Shown here piece by piece: positions 62,679 to 64,000 of a DNA stretch of 64,000 bases (within the stretch, counting starts at the first letter, position 1; each line of letters starts with the position of its first letter). The stretch comes from Psoroptes ovis. Its lineage: Eukaryota; Arthropoda; Arachnida; Sarcoptiformes; Psoroptidae. The notes beneath the pieces were generated by a model that made no database searches, was not told where the DNA came from, and saw only the letters and a program-made list of their open reading frames with translations. The position numbers were made by a program, and so were the translations under genes. Location of the stretch: the NCBI GenBank assembly GCA_002943765.1, contig PQWQ01000026.1, positions 62,001 through 126,000 on the forward strand. Reading direction: 5' to 3'.

Positions 62679-63102
62679 TTAATAACCTTCATTAGACCAT
62701 GTAACATTATAATCAGGATAATGTTTCGATATTAACTCACAACTTATTTTATGATCAGCTTGCCCGAAACCTTGTGAATAACCATAAACTTTAATTGTTT
62801 TCTGATCGCTATGATGTTCAATGCGGCCACCACCAACACATTCATATTTGAATTTACTATTATCAGGTGCAACAACATCATATATATCAGCTAATGAAAA
62901 TGATAAGAATTTGAAATGAAATTAATTGAAAACATTGATAGAACTTCGTTAGAATTTTACCATGATATGCGGCCCATTTGTAACCGCGAACCAGATATTT
63001 AGATTTTTCACCTTCGCTTACTTTGATTAGAATATATTTAAATCGGCCATCCGAATCAATATCGACATCGGGTAAATCATCAATACTTGAAATTCTAGAC
63101 AT
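62679..63102 (-). CDS. PHPT1: 14-kDa phosphohistidine phosphatase (PHPT1/Janus family)
   Basis: Exons 63102..62961 and 62890..62679 give 117 aa; the 69-nt intron splits an alanine codon. The protein matches PHPT1 over its length: LPDVDIDSDGRFKYILIKV, LVRGYKWAAYHADIYD with the catalytic histidine at 47, CVGGGRIEHHSDQKTIKVYG and YPDYNVTWSNEGY at the end. It removes phosphate from histidine residues of proteins in the cytosol. The second exon is short and easily missed because no start codon lies in it. The ATG at 63102 is preferred to an upstream TTG. It is divergently arranged with the gene starting at 63440. Confidence 0.92.
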
Positions 63103-63439
63103 TCTTGTCAAATATCATTTAATGAATATTTCAAAAAAAAATTAAAAAAATTAAAGGTAAGAGAATTTTCTGACATAATATCGATTGTATCGCGATATTT
63201 GGCATGTGTTTTTTCTTTTGCATTCCCAGATCCATTCGATCGAATTACTCGAAATTTGTCTTTATTTTTTTAAATTTTATCCATTGGTATCATAAACAAA
63301 TTATCGTTAATTTTATTTACCTTTAATGAATTCATTTTTATAACTCGATTAAAGATATTCATATAATTGTTTTTTTTTTGTGATTTTTGAAATCTGAATA
63401 TAAGTTCTCCCAAAAGTACACTACAAAAACATCAACATC
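63103..63439. promoter_or_regulatory. Divergent upstream region of PHPT1 and the next gene
   Basis: A 337-bp gene-free stretch between two start codons pointing apart. It contains ATATCGATTGTATCGCGATA near 63177-63196, a partial palindrome that could be a binding site, but nothing that I can name. Confidence 0.4.
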
Positions 63440-64000
63440 ATGTCCAAAGGTGTCAACGGAGTTGTTACGAATGATGATAAAAATAGTAAATTTTGCTCTA
63501 AACTTTTTATTCGAATTCAATTATAATTATTTTTAAACCTATTTTTTGCCTTATAGAAATGGTTGTTGGTGAATTTTCAATATCAAAAACAATGACAATT
63601 TTTCAATGTAAATTGCGAGCAAAATATGTGTATATTGGTAAAATGAAAAATAATACATCGTTTGTTGAAATACGTCCTGATCGTATTGTTTTGAATAGTT
63701 TACATCCAATCAATTCAACAGTTAGATATCATATTACGCTCCCATTTTGTGAGTTATCAGCAATACGTTATTGTTTTTGTTCAGATGTATCAGCAATTTT
63801 CTTACAACCAATATTATCTTCACATAAAAAATTTTGTGATTGGATCAAAATGAATGGACATACTAATATTGAAGTAATTCCTACCCTAAGAAGATCTGTG
63901 CCGGAAAACTTTATCATTATCAATTTAGAATCTGAAATCAGTGATACACATATAAAACAATTTCGTAAAGCTGCAATCGAATGTAATACACGCTTGGCGA
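63440..64000 (+). CDS. 5' part of an unidentified protein gene, cut by the window end
   Basis: Exon 1 is 63440..63485 (MSKGVNGVVTNDDKN), then a 71-nt intron (GTAAAT...TATAG) and an open exon from 63557 to the window edge, about 163 residues so far. The second exon looks like a beta-rich globular domain: EFSISKTMTIFQCKLRAK, SFVEIRPDRIVL, LPFCELSAIRYCFC and HKKFCDWIKMNGH. This pattern recalls a PH-like domain; SUMO-protease SENP6/7 relatives were considered but no catalytic part is inside the window. Coding reality is well supported by composition and splice phase; identity is not. Confidence 0.6.

Overview
This is a nuclear genome segment from a small-genome arthropod, most likely an acariform (astigmatid) mite. 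The DNA is strongly AT-rich and full of CAA/TCA/CAT simple repeats that run into the proteins as poly-N, poly-S, poly-Q and poly-H. Nearly all of about 40 inferred introns are only 53-100 nt. Innexins, a Spatzle-like cystine-knot ligand and a Hey bHLH factor place it among the arthropods. A sphingomyelinase D-like phosphodiesterase, a family known from spiders, ticks and mites, points to a chelicerate. No bacterial, viral or CRISPR material was seen.

Layout. 0-5 kb: a doubtful minus-strand terminal exon, PDSS2 (ubiquinone side chain), then an intergenic stretch with two short palindromic mariner-like MITEs. 5-18 kb: a dense housekeeping block made of Hey, SURF6, DPM2, RPAP1, LLPH, V-ATPase subunit D and CHID1, with some neighbours separated by very little sequence. 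19-23 kb: an Ago1-type Argonaute on the minus strand. 26-34 kb: PHTF and a SKI2 exosome-cofactor helicase. 34-46 kb: three innexin genes on the same strand, with one intron-containing tRNA-Arg(TCT) between the first two. 46-54 kb: OGG1, an arrestin-domain protein and a Spatzle-like protein. 54-64 kb: SUCO (SUN-domain protein), the sphingomyelinase D-like gene, a four-pass membrane protein, PHPT1 and the start of an unidentified gene cut by the window edge.

The genes do not form one pathway. Shared themes are RNA and ribosome biology (SURF6, LLPH, RPAP1, SKI2, Argonaute), the ER and secretory system (DPM2, CHID1, SUCO) and gap-junction proteins (innexins). Exon boundaries were read by eye from GT/AG sites, reading-phase agreement and fit to remembered family sequences. 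No alignment, transcript evidence or database search was available, and UTRs and transcription starts are not placed. I found no clearly new biological system. The best leads are the innexin cluster with divergent intron structures, the rearranged ends of SKI2, the small MITE family, the sphingomyelinase D-like gene and the unresolved Argonaute N-terminus.
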